DNA of 64,000 bases from Rhizobium sp. Leaf262 (GTDB lineage Bacteria > Pseudomonadota > Alphaproteobacteria > Rhizobiales > Rhizobiaceae), in NCBI RefSeq assembly GCF_001422245.1, contig NZ_LMMM01000002.1, positions 855-64,854 of the forward strand, written 5' to 3'. Shown here piece after piece: positions 1-11,299 of this stretch. The position numbers were made by a program, and so were the translations under genes. Under the pieces are notes generated by a model, which was not told where the DNA came from, ran no database searches, and saw only the letters and a program-made list of their open reading frames with translations. The number at the start of each line of letters is the position of its first letter. Within the stretch, counting starts at the first letter, position 1.

Positions 1-589
1 GGTGTCTTTGTTTACAAGAACCAATCTGTGTGCTCGTCAGGCCGGAGACCTGGGTCGTGGTCAGGGCAGCAATCTGTGCGGTGCTGAAGGCCTTGAGTGT
101 GGTGTCATCCAGAGTGCCGATCTTTGCAGAGGTGAGACCTGCCAGCGCCTTGACGCTGATGGCAGCGATTTCAACTGGATCGAACTGAGCAAGGTCACCG
201 GTGGAAAGCGCGGCGATTTGCGCAGACGTCAATGCGCGGGTTTGTGCAGTGGTAAGTGCTGCGATGCCTTCATCTGACAGGGCGTCGATCTGGCCGCTTT
301 CAAGCGCCGTGATCTGGCCGCTTGTGAGACCCGTTACTTGAGTGCCGTCGATAGCTGCAAGCTGCGCTACGGTCAGTCCGATGATCGCCTTTGTGCTTAT
401 GGCGCCGATTTTGTCGCTAGCGAAAGACTTGATGGCGTCGTTGCTGATTGAGGCAACCTGCTCGGATGACAATGCAGCGATCTGCTTGCTGCTCAATGCA
501 GCGATGTCGTCGCCCTTCAGGGTAGCGACTGTGGCCGTTGATAGAGAGGAAATCTGCTTGATAGAAAGAGAAGGAATAATCGAAGTCAT
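1..589 (-). CDS. Octapeptide-repeat protein, N-terminal part (runs off left edge)
   Basis: An open frame of 196 codons starts with ATG at 589 and reaches the left edge without a stop. After a short lead (MTSIIPSLSIKQ) almost the whole visible protein is a degenerate 8-residue repeat of the form x-x-x-Q/K/A-I/V-x-x-L, for example QIAALSSK, QVTGLTSG, QIDALSDE, QIAALTTT, about 22 units. It is rich in Ala, Thr, Ser, Ile, Leu and Gln and contains no Cys until the last residues, where the repeat phase is lost (QIGSCKQRH). No signal peptide is visible at the N-terminus, so a surface role would need type I or another signal-less export. The regular small and hydrophobic alternation suggests a solenoid. 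I do not know its function; large repetitive surface proteins are one possibility. The plus-strand frames over this DNA are shadows of the repeat. Confidence 0.72.
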   Translation of the reverse strand, partial: MTSIIPSLSIKQISSLSTATVATLKGDDIAALSSKQIAALSSEQVASISNDAIKSFASDKIGAISTKAIIGLTVAQLAAIDGTQVTGLTSGQITALESGQIDALSDEGIAALTTAQTRALTSAQIAALSTGDLAQFDPVEIAAISVKALAGLTSAKIGTLDDTTLKAFSTAQIAALTTTQVSGLTSTQIGSCKQRH

Positions 590-1433
590 GGACACGTGCC
601 CCCGTTGATAACTGACCAAAGCGCCATTCGCTCTATCAATTCCCTGCTGCGCAACCACGAAGGCTGATCCGGTCCCCCGGATGCGCAAAGCGGGAATTAA
701 CAAAGTGTCTCAAGCGCTCGACGGTAACGTCGATCGAGTGAGCGTCCTGTTGGACAACAGCATGTTAAGCAGAACATGGCTCGTGTTGAGCCGGCGCATC
801 GGGGGGCATCATGCGTGCAGAGCTCTCTTCGAGGTCTGGTCCCTACGCCATCGTTCACTAGAGCTCCATTTGACAGAAGCTTTCGGTGCGCGCATCGCAA
901 TCGTTATCGTGCGATCACGGACACCTCACATGAACGGCATCACTATCGTACAGCAAGTGTGAATAATTGGTTAACGGCGTGTCCGGTATCATGTGTTGTC
1001 GAAGTTAACGCAGAGTCTAAATCGCCGTCATATTCTTAACACATGAAATAAGCTGCGCCATAATGGCGGATTTTCCAATCCTCAGAGGGGCAATGCAATA
1101 GTAATTACCTATTGTATTTGAGCGTAAAATAAAAAATCAACCCTATCGTCCAGATGGTGACTTTTTTTGGCTTATGGGTGTTTCGACGGGATTCCTGTAG
1201 ATAAAAAATATTTTAGGTTGTGGATTTCAAGAAAAGCAAGATTCAGGACGATATATTTCTGAATTTTCTTTAAGTAAATCTCCGCACGGTAAGGATCATT
1301 CTGGCGATTTAGGTAATAAAGCGACCACCATGTCCAAGTGTCGGCCATGTAGCGCGAAGCGGACGTGATAACGCCGCTGCGAGGACATGCCGATGACGAG
1401 GAGAGTTTTGAAAGGACTGGTTGCTGATCAGTC
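590..1433. other. Long noncoding region upstream of the repeat gene
   Basis: No frame here has convincing protein character. The stretch 1020-1330 is clearly more AT-rich than the surrounding genes. It holds a small perfect hairpin CGCCA-taa-TGGCG (about 1055-1067) and an inverted repeat CAATAG-n7-CTATTG (1096-1114). Because the only gene reading away from it is the repeat protein at 589, it is probably a long promoter or 5' UTR region for that gene. The transglutaminase gene ends into it from the other side. Confidence 0.5.
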
Positions 1434-2249
1434 TCAGCTCTGCGACTGGCTTTGAGAGTGCTGCACAGTCACCGATACGGTCAGGCTCTCGCCCGAAAGA
1501 CCCACGCGCATTCCCGAGACGGGCGCGCAATCACGATAGCTCAGGCCACTGGCGATGCGGACGTAGCGTTCATCCGGGCATAGTTTGTTGGCGGCATCGA
1601 AGCCGACCCAGCCAAGGCCGGGAACATGGGTTTCGGCCCATGCATGGGTTGCGATCTGTTCGGCGACATCTTCCATCATGAGATACCCCGATACATATCG
1701 GGATGGCAGGCCCATGTGCCGGGACGCGGCTATGAAGATGTGACTGTGGTCCTGGCAAACACCTTTGCCAGCTTCGAGCGCCTGTTCTGCGGTCGTTTCG
1801 GTTCCGGTCGAGCCAGTCTCATATTCCACTTCCAGGTGTATGAGCGCCATCAGTTCGTGGAGCCTTTCCAGCGGAGTATCTCCGGTTGATTGGCGCACGA
1901 GCTCGCGAATGAGTTTTCCTGGCTTGGTGAGAGGGGTCTCACGCATAAAGAGCCAAAGCGGTGCATTGCCGATATGGGGCCCGAAAACGCCAGCCTTGTC
2001 GATCGTGTCGACTTCACCGCGCGCAATGACCTTGACGGCACTGCGCGGACCTTCGGTTTCGACCAGCTCCACCCGATTGCCGAAGTGGTCATCGTAGCGA
2101 ACCTCCACGGTGGCGCCATTCACCGTCACTTCCCAGTCGCTCACAGATTGCGTCGGCCCGCTCGACGGGGTCAACCGCAGGCGCTGCAGCGAATAGGGGA
2201 CTGGCTCGTCATAAAGGTACTCGGTCGTGTGATTGATCTTCAGGCGCAT
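1434..2249 (-). CDS. Transglutaminase-like cysteine peptidase family protein
   Basis: 271 aa. N-terminal beta-rich domain of the bacterial transglutaminase type (begins MRLKINHTTEYLYDEPV), then the transglutaminase core with the complete triad: Cys165 in GKGVCQDHSH, His202 in THAWAE, Asp218 in GFDAAN. No signal peptide, so it is predicted cytoplasmic. It is the third gene of a minus-strand set with the alpha-E gene (24 bp upstream) and the ATP-grasp gene. Such sets are conserved in many proteobacteria, often beside the proteasome-like Anbu peptidase, and are thought to make or process a peptide-like product, but the substrate is unknown. Assignment to the family is secure; the reaction is not known. 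Confidence 0.9.
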   Translation of the reverse strand: MRLKINHTTEYLYDEPVPYSLQRLRLTPSSGPTQSVSDWEVTVNGATVEVRYDDHFGNRVELVETEGPRSAVKVIARGEVDTIDKAGVFGPHIGNAPLWLFMRETPLTKPGKLIRELVRQSTGDTPLERLHELMALIHLEVEYETGSTGTETTAEQALEAGKGVCQDHSHIFIAASRHMGLPSRYVSGYLMMEDVAEQIATHAWAETHVPGLGWVGFDAANKLCPDERYVRIASGLSYRDCAPVSGMRVGLSGESLTVSVTVQHSQSQSQS

Positions 2250-2273
2250 GTGATATCCCCGTCTCAGGTCCGC

Positions 2274-3215
2274 TTACTGGTAAAAGCGGTAGCCGTCCGT
2301 AATTTCCTGCCCAAGCTGGGCGTTCCTGTTGACGAAAAGCTCGAGAAATTCGTGCAAGCCCTGGTCCATGACGCGGTTTATCGTCGTTTTCTGCAAGGTT
2401 GCCAGAATGGCTGCTGCCGTGTCATGGGCCTGATGCCGCTCACTATAGTCTTCGGCAAGATAACCAAGATTACTGACGATCTTTTCATAGCAATAGGCAA
2501 GAGAACGCGGCATTCTTCCATTCAGGATCAGGAAGTCGGCAATATTGGCCGGTTTATACTCGGCATCATAGACCCACCCATAGGAACGGTGCGCCGACAC
2601 AGAGCGCAAAATGGACTCCCACTGTGCGTTGTCCAGCGAAGATCCGACCTGTGCCGCGGCGGGTAGCAGAACATAATATTTCACGTCGAGAATACGCGCC
2701 GTATTGTCGGCACGTTCAATGAAAGTGCCGATGCGCGAGAAATTGTAAAGGTCGTTCCGCAGCATTGAGCCGTGGAATGCGCCACGCACCAGCCCGGCTC
2801 TGTGTTTGATGACGTCGATAACCTGTGGCAGTTCCGCTGCTTTGACCTTGCGGCCGAGGAGGCTTTTGAGTTCGATCCAGAATTCGTTCGTGGCTTCCCA
2901 GGTTTCCCGCGTCAGCGCCGTGCGCACCATGCGGGCGTTGTTTCTGCCAAATTCAATGCAGGACATAACGCTGGAGGGGTTAGCCTTATCGCGCAGCATG
3001 TAATCGATGGCGTCGACTGAGGTCACTTTTTCATGAGTCTGCAGGAATTCCTCACGCGCACCAGCGCTTTGCAGCACTCCATCCCAGTCTTCATCGGCAT
3101 TGCCGCTGCGGGTCAGTGATACGCGCATGCCCGCATCCACCAGCCGGGCGATGTTTTCCGCACGCTCGATGTAGCGGAACATCCAGTAGAGTCCGTTCGC
3201 CGTTCTTCCCAACAT
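2274..3215 (-). CDS. Alpha-E domain-containing protein (DUF403)
   Basis: 313 aa, ATG start. The sequence opens with the family signature MLGRTANGLYWMFRYIERAEN and is predicted almost all helical, with a second repeat-like FIERADNTARILD segment near residue 170. That is the usual length for the alpha-E family. It starts 3 bp after the ATP-grasp gene stops, so translation is probably coupled. In other bacteria alpha-E proteins are partners of the circularly permuted ATP-grasp enzyme, sometimes fused to it, and may act as a scaffold or substrate carrier. No catalytic motif is visible. Confidence 0.9.
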   Translation of the reverse strand: MLGRTANGLYWMFRYIERAENIARLVDAGMRVSLTRSGNADEDWDGVLQSAGAREEFLQTHEKVTSVDAIDYMLRDKANPSSVMSCIEFGRNNARMVRTALTRETWEATNEFWIELKSLLGRKVKAAELPQVIDVIKHRAGLVRGAFHGSMLRNDLYNFSRIGTFIERADNTARILDVKYYVLLPAAAQVGSSLDNAQWESILRSVSAHRSYGWVYDAEYKPANIADFLILNGRMPRSLAYCYEKIVSNLGYLAEDYSERHQAHDTAAAILATLQKTTINRVMDQGLHEFLELFVNRNAQLGQEITDGYRFYQ

Positions 3216-3218
3216 GGC

Positions 3219-4643
3219 TTAGTCCTCCAGTACCCAGGTGTCCTTGGTGCCGCCGCCCTGGCTGGAATTCACCACGAGGGATCCCTGCTTGAGTGCGACA
3301 CGCGTCAGTCCGCCCGGTATGATCTTGACCTTGTCCGAGACCAGAACATAGGGGCGAAGATCGACGTGACGCGGAGCGATGCCGTTTTTCACCATGATCG
3401 GCACTGTGGAAAGCGAAAGCGTAGGCTGTGCAATGTAGTTCGAGGGGCGCGAGCGAAGCTTGTCCGCAAACAAAGCGCGCTCCTTCTTGGAGGCCGTCGG
3501 GCCAACCAGCATGCCGTAACCGCCAGAGCCGTGGACCTCTTTCACGACCAGATCGGCGAGATTGTCCAGAACATATTTCAGACTGTCCGGCTCGGAGCAG
3601 CGCCATGTCGGCACGTTTTCCAAAAGCGGTTTGCGGCCTGTGTAGAACTCAACGATTTCAGGCATGTAGGAATAGATGGCCTTGTCGTCGGAAATGCCCG
3701 TGCCCGGCGCGTTGGCGATTGTGATGTTGCCAGCGCGGTACACATCCATGATGCCTGGCACGCCGAGCGCCGAATCCGGGCGGAAGGTGAGGGGATCGAG
3801 GAAATCGTCATCGACACGCCGATAAAGAACGTCGATGGCTTCATAGCCGCGCGTCGTGCGCATCTTGACCTTGCCATCCATGACGCGCAGATCCGAGCCT
3901 TCGACGAGTTCCACGCCCATCATGTCGGCCAGATAGGAATGCTCGTAATAGGCCGAATTGAAAATGCCAGGTGTGAGGACTGCGACCCGCGGTTTGCCTT
4001 TGCAGCCCGGAGGTGCCAGAGACGCCAGTGATTGGCGTAGCTGATAAGGGTAATCTTCGACGCGCTGCACCTTGTTCTCATGAAAGAGTTCCGGGAACAT
4101 CTGCATCATGGTTTCGCGGTTTTCCAGCATATAGCTGACACCGGATGGCGTGCGGGCATTGTCTTCCAGAACGTAGAACTGGTCTTCGCCGGTGCGCACG
4201 ATATCCGTGCCGACAATGTGCGTATAAACGCCGCCCGGTGGCTTGAAGCCGATCATTTCCGGCAGAAACGCTTCGTTACGCTCGATCAGTTCGCGTGGGA
4301 TGCGTCCGGCGCGAATGATCTCCTGCTTGTGATAGATGTCATCCAGAAATGCATTGAGTGCCAGCACGCGCTGTTCGATGCCTTGGGCGAGCTTGCGCCA
4401 CTCACGACCGGAAATGATACGGGGAATGATGTCGAAGGGGATGAGCTTTTCGGCACTGTCTGCATGGCCGTAAACAGCAAATGTAATGCCGGTTTTTCGA
4501 AAGATGTTTTCAGCATCCCGGGATTTCTGGATCAGGTGCGATCTGTCCTGCCGGCTGTACCAATCATTATACTTTTCATATGGGCTTCGCGGCGATGAGT
4601 CCGCATTTATCATTTCGTCAAATGCCAACTTTAGGTTCCCCAT
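3219..4643 (-). CDS. Circularly permuted type 2 ATP-grasp protein (DUF404/DUF407)
   Basis: 474 aa, the usual size. Recognisable blocks include the N-terminal FDEMI segment, PFDIIPRIIS, QRVLALNAFLDDIYH, the glycine-rich VKEVHGSGGYGMLVGP loop, the RPYVLVSDKV segment and the C-terminal QGGGTKDTWVLED. The family has the glutathionylspermidine synthase-type ATP-grasp fold and is expected to join a carboxylate and an amine through an acyl phosphate, but no substrate has been defined. It is the first gene of the three-gene set and probably sets transcription from the 4644-5004 region. The start at 4643 has only a weak Shine-Dalgarno (GGGC); an internal Met at 4613 is the alternative. Confidence 0.9.
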   Translation of the reverse strand: MGNLKLAFDEMINADSSPRSPYEKYNDWYSRQDRSHLIQKSRDAENIFRKTGITFAVYGHADSAEKLIPFDIIPRIISGREWRKLAQGIEQRVLALNAFLDDIYHKQEIIRAGRIPRELIERNEAFLPEMIGFKPPGGVYTHIVGTDIVRTGEDQFYVLEDNARTPSGVSYMLENRETMMQMFPELFHENKVQRVEDYPYQLRQSLASLAPPGCKGKPRVAVLTPGIFNSAYYEHSYLADMMGVELVEGSDLRVMDGKVKMRTTRGYEAIDVLYRRVDDDFLDPLTFRPDSALGVPGIMDVYRAGNITIANAPGTGISDDKAIYSYMPEIVEFYTGRKPLLENVPTWRCSEPDSLKYVLDNLADLVVKEVHGSGGYGMLVGPTASKKERALFADKLRSRPSNYIAQPTLSLSTVPIMVKNGIAPRHVDLRPYVLVSDKVKIIPGGLTRVALKQGSLVVNSSQGGGTKDTWVLED

Positions 4644-5004
4644 TTTTGCCCATTTGAATACAAGGACGCCCGCAATGCAAGAACCATCAAGGCTGTCGAA
4701 CCAGATTTTTTAGATCGACCTTCTCAAGCTAAATACACATAAAATAAGCAGTTTTTTCTTTTCGTTGCATGAAAAAGCAGCAACGTGTGAAAAGCTTTTC
4801 TTATATTGCGCGACTTGCAGGACCGAGCCACGCGGTTGCACCCACGCGGATGCCCAAGGTTTCGCCAATGACGCATCGCAGATGAATTTGGAAAAGCCGT
4901 TGCTTTGTCCGGCTTTCCTTAATTGTAGCTGCGACTGATTAGAGGTTTGTTAACCATAAAATTATACTCCTCGTTAATAGAGAGTTTCATTGACCGGGGG
5001 TAAT
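4644..5004. promoter_or_regulatory. Divergent intergenic region between the ATP-grasp operon and the L,D-transpeptidase gene
   Basis: About 360 bp without a gene. It must carry the promoters of both flanking transcription units. It contains AT-rich tracts around 4730-4805 and 4950-4985. I see no clear operator or RNA gene. Confidence 0.45.
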
Positions 5005-5625
5005 ATGTCTATATCGCGCCGTGGTGTCCTTTTTGGACTGCCGCTTCTTCTTGCAGGTTGTGCCAGCACCAATTTTGTCCAGCAGAGAAACAATTACGCT
5101 GCCGTTCCGGATGAAAAATTCCCGCTCAAGGCCATGCCGCTCGACAAGGTCAAGCCCGAACTGCGCCGTCAGGAAGTCGATTACGTGACGTCGCATCCTG
5201 CCGGAACCGTTGTCGTCGATACCCCCGCCCGTCGTCTTTATTACGTCATGGGCAACGGTCGCGCGATGCGCTACGGCGTTGGCGTAGGGCGTCAGGGTCT
5301 GGCGCTGAGGGGCGATGCCTATGTCGGTCGCAAGGCCGAATGGCCGAGCTGGACGCCGACACCCAACATGATTCGCCGAGAGCCCGAGCGGAACCTGAAA
5401 TATGCCGGTGGAATGCCCGGTGGTCCTAACAACCCGTTGGGTGCGCGTGCGATGTATCTCTATCGCGGCGGCAACGATACGATGTTCCGTCTGCATGGTA
5501 CGAACCAGCCGCAGTCCATTGGACATGCGATGTCCAGCGGTTGCATTCGCATGCTGAATCACGACATCATCGATCTCTATCAGCGCGTGCCCGTTGGCGC
5601 CCGCGTCGTCGTTTTGCAGGCCTGA
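5005..5625 (+). CDS. L,D-transpeptidase lipoprotein (YkuD/ErfK family)
   Basis: 206 aa from the ATG at 5005, chosen over an upstream TTG because GGGGG lies 5 nt before it and it begins a clean signal sequence. The signal has a twin-arginine-like SRRGVLF and ends in the lipobox LLAGC (Cys19), so the protein is probably a lipoprotein, possibly Tat-exported. The YkuD domain carries the catalytic pattern His164 (LHGTN), His174 and Cys180 in SSGCIRM. The family makes 3-3 peptidoglycan cross-links or attaches proteins to peptidoglycan in the periplasm; rhizobia have many paralogues, so the exact role is not set. Confidence 0.9.
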   Translation: MSISRRGVLFGLPLLLAGCASTNFVQQRNNYAAVPDEKFPLKAMPLDKVKPELRRQEVDYVTSHPAGTVVVDTPARRLYYVMGNGRAMRYGVGVGRQGLALRGDAYVGRKAEWPSWTPTPNMIRREPERNLKYAGGMPGGPNNPLGARAMYLYRGGNDTMFRLHGTNQPQSIGHAMSSGCIRMLNHDIIDLYQRVPVGARVVVLQA

Positions 5626-5695
5626 CGATCTTATAAACGCCTTGATCCGGCGCTTTGGAGGGTCGGATCATTCCTCTGTCCGTGGCGGTACCAGC

Positions 5696-6493
5696 ATGTG
5701 TCGTTTTCTCGCCTATACAGGCTCTCCGGTCTGGCTCGACAGTCTCTTGATCGAGCCGGAAAGCTCGCTCATCAGTCAGTCGCTGGCGGCGCGGGAGGCC
5801 AAAACGGTGGTGAACGGCGATGGATGTGGGATTGGATGGTACGGCGACAGGGAGGAGCCGGGAATTTATCGCGGTATCCTGCCCGCCTGGTCGGATCGAA
5901 ACCTGACGTCGCTCTGCCATCAACTCCGGTCAGGGATGTTTCTTGCACATGTGCGCTCTGCCACCACGGGCGGTGTATCCATGGCAAATTGCCATCCTTT
6001 CGGTTTCGGACGCCATCTCTTCATGCATAACGGCCAGATCGGCGGTTATGAAAAGGTCAAGCGCGCCATCGAGGCGCATATTCCCGACGAGGTCTATTGT
6101 TCGCGGGCCGGGAACGGCGACAGCGAAGCGATTTTTCTAATCGCTGCGGGATTCGGTCTGGACCGCGATCCGGTGGGAGCGTTGCGTGATACCCTTCAAG
6201 CGTGCCTCGATGTGGTCGTGCGGTCCGGCGTCGACCAGCCGATCCGATTCAGCGCCATTCACGCGGATGGCGAGAAATTGCATGCGTTTCGCTGGTCCAG
6301 CGACGACCGGCCTCCAACGCTCTATTGGCGCAATATGGGCGCGGGAATTGCCGTCGCCTCGGAACCTTTTGGTACCGGTTCCGAAAGATGGGACACGATA
6401 CCCGTCAACACTGTCGCGACGATTATCGGCACCGACATCACCTTCCAGCCTTTCAACCCGGTCAAGCAGCCGCAGGCAAGAATGATCGCCTGA
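5696..6493 (+). CDS. Class II glutamine amidotransferase (YafJ-like)
   Basis: 265 aa from the ATG at 5696, which places Cys as residue 2 (MCRFLAY). This family needs an N-terminal nucleophile Cys after Met removal, and this decides the start over longer frames. Further motifs are GDGCGIGWYG, AHVRSATTGG, CHPF and FMHNGQI, all of the Ntn glutamine amidotransferase fold. Only the glutaminase domain is present, so the acceptor of the ammonia is unknown. It follows the L,D-transpeptidase by 70 bp on the same strand. The family is sometimes called EgtC-like or YafJ-like; no ergothioneine genes are nearby. Confidence 0.88.
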   Translation: MCRFLAYTGSPVWLDSLLIEPESSLISQSLAAREAKTVVNGDGCGIGWYGDREEPGIYRGILPAWSDRNLTSLCHQLRSGMFLAHVRSATTGGVSMANCHPFGFGRHLFMHNGQIGGYEKVKRAIEAHIPDEVYCSRAGNGDSEAIFLIAAGFGLDRDPVGALRDTLQACLDVVVRSGVDQPIRFSAIHADGEKLHAFRWSSDDRPPTLYWRNMGAGIAVASEPFGTGSERWDTIPVNTVATIIGTDITFQPFNPVKQPQARMIA

Positions 6494-6707
6494 TCGTGCG
6501 GGGCGCCGCGCTGCAACCCGTTGGCTCAGCCGACTGCTTCTTCTGCCATAACGCCCCGTTTTCGTTAGGCTTTCACGTAGACACGGCCTCTGCTGGAGTT
6601 GCGATTGGAATTGCCGTTCCCACGCACTTTGAAGTGATCACGTAACATGTTGTCTTTAGGCTGAAACCGTGTATCTCGATTAGTTGTATTTCTTAGTTAG
6701 GTTTTAG

Positions 6708-6720
6708 CGATCATTGATCG
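6708..6720. promoter_or_regulatory. 13-bp palindrome before doxX
   Basis: CGATCA-T-TGATCG is a perfect palindrome ending 23 bp before the DoxX start codon. It may be an operator, but it is short and nothing else supports it. Confidence 0.25.
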
Positions 6721-6743
6721 GGCCTGCGTCAAAGGACAAACAT

Positions 6744-7133
6744 ATGGCTTTTTTTGAAAAACTGTCGCGATACCAGCCTTACGCCTTGGCTGCTTTGCGC
6801 ATCATCGCCGCGCTGCTGTTCATCGAACATGGCACCCAGAAGCTTTTTGGCTTTCCCGCATCGCAAATGGAAGGTTCTCTTCCTCCGATGCTGCTGGTTG
6901 CCGCCATTATTGAAGCTGTGGGCGGTGTTCTCATCCTCATCGGTCTCTTCACGCGTCCAGCGGCCTTCCTTGCATCGGGCCTGATGGCGTTCGCCTATTT
7001 CATGGCGCACGCGCCGAAGAGCTTTTTCCCGGTTCTCAACGGTGGCGATGGCGCCATCCTGTTCTGCTTCATTTTCCTTTATCTGGTCTTTGCCGGGCCG
7101 GGGGCTTTTTCCGTCGATGGAAATCGTCGGTAA
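6744..7133 (+). CDS. DoxX family membrane protein
   Basis: 129 aa from the ATG at 6744, preceded by AAAGGA 7 nt upstream; the longer frame lacks such a site. Four hydrophobic helices and the signature IEHGTQKLFGFP of the DoxX/YphA family are visible. DoxX proteins are small inner-membrane proteins linked in some organisms to quinone oxidoreduction or redox stress; the function here is not known. It stands alone between a 250-bp upstream gap and a strong terminator. Confidence 0.88.
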   Translation: MAFFEKLSRYQPYALAALRIIAALLFIEHGTQKLFGFPASQMEGSLPPMLLVAAIIEAVGGVLILIGLFTRPAAFLASGLMAFAYFMAHAPKSFFPVLNGGDGAILFCFIFLYLVFAGPGAFSVDGNRR

Positions 7134-7160
7134 TACAAAGCTGAAATGAACCTTTTTCGA

Positions 7161-7190
7161 CGCCGCCTGAACCATTCTCAGGCGGCGTTT

Positions 7191-7192
<2 letters not shown>
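7161..7192 (+). terminator. Rho-independent terminator after doxX
   Basis: Perfect 10-bp stem CGCCGCCTGA / TCAGGCGGCG (7161-7170 and 7178-7187) with a 7-nt loop, followed on the plus strand by TTTTT. On the minus strand no U-tract follows, so it serves doxX rather than the converging kinase gene. Confidence 0.9.
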
Positions 7193-10862
<3,670 letters not shown>

Positions 10863-11299
10863 TAGAATCAGCGTGTAGCCAAGCTTTTTCCTTCAAGCTG
10901 AAAACTATTGTAGAATGATGATGTTGGCTATGCTTCGGCGAAGATATTCATGGTTTTTTAACCATGATCCTACGCCTCTACATTGTATCTGCTGCCTATG
11001 ATCTAAGATCCGATCCGGCAGCGCGCGAAAACATTCGCTTGACTTTCACGGTCAAAAAGACCACATCCCCCTCAAGCTTTCCCCTTTGGCAGCCGCGTGA
11101 GCTGCAGCGTCGACGAAAACGACAGGGCGCATGAAGGAAAAGCGCATTGATACAGGAGACGGCGAATTCGCCGCACTGAAGCGCAGAAAGTCATTCCAAC
11201 CCACAAGTTCCCAATTCACGCGGGGTTCTTGACGCCAAGACAACCGGACAGCAGGGCTGATCCGGGTTCAAGCGTTTTGGCGCCCCGAAAGGTATACTA
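10863..11299. promoter_or_regulatory. Noncoding region between the hybrid kinase and the helicase
   Basis: About 437 bp with no believable gene; the 63-codon minus frame inside it has no family character. It holds the upstream region of both divergent genes. Visible structures are a hairpin CATGGTT-tttt-AACCATG (10949-10966) and an inverted TTGAC-n7-GTCAA near 11039-11055. The distance suggests a long 5' leader for the helicase mRNA, which is common for RhlE/CspA-type genes, but I cannot place the promoter. Confidence 0.4.

Noticed and set aside
2-608. Two plus-strand frames (91 and 88 codons) over the left edge
   Set aside because: They are shadows of the octapeptide-repeat gene; the minus frame has the periodic pattern over the full length and a sensible start.
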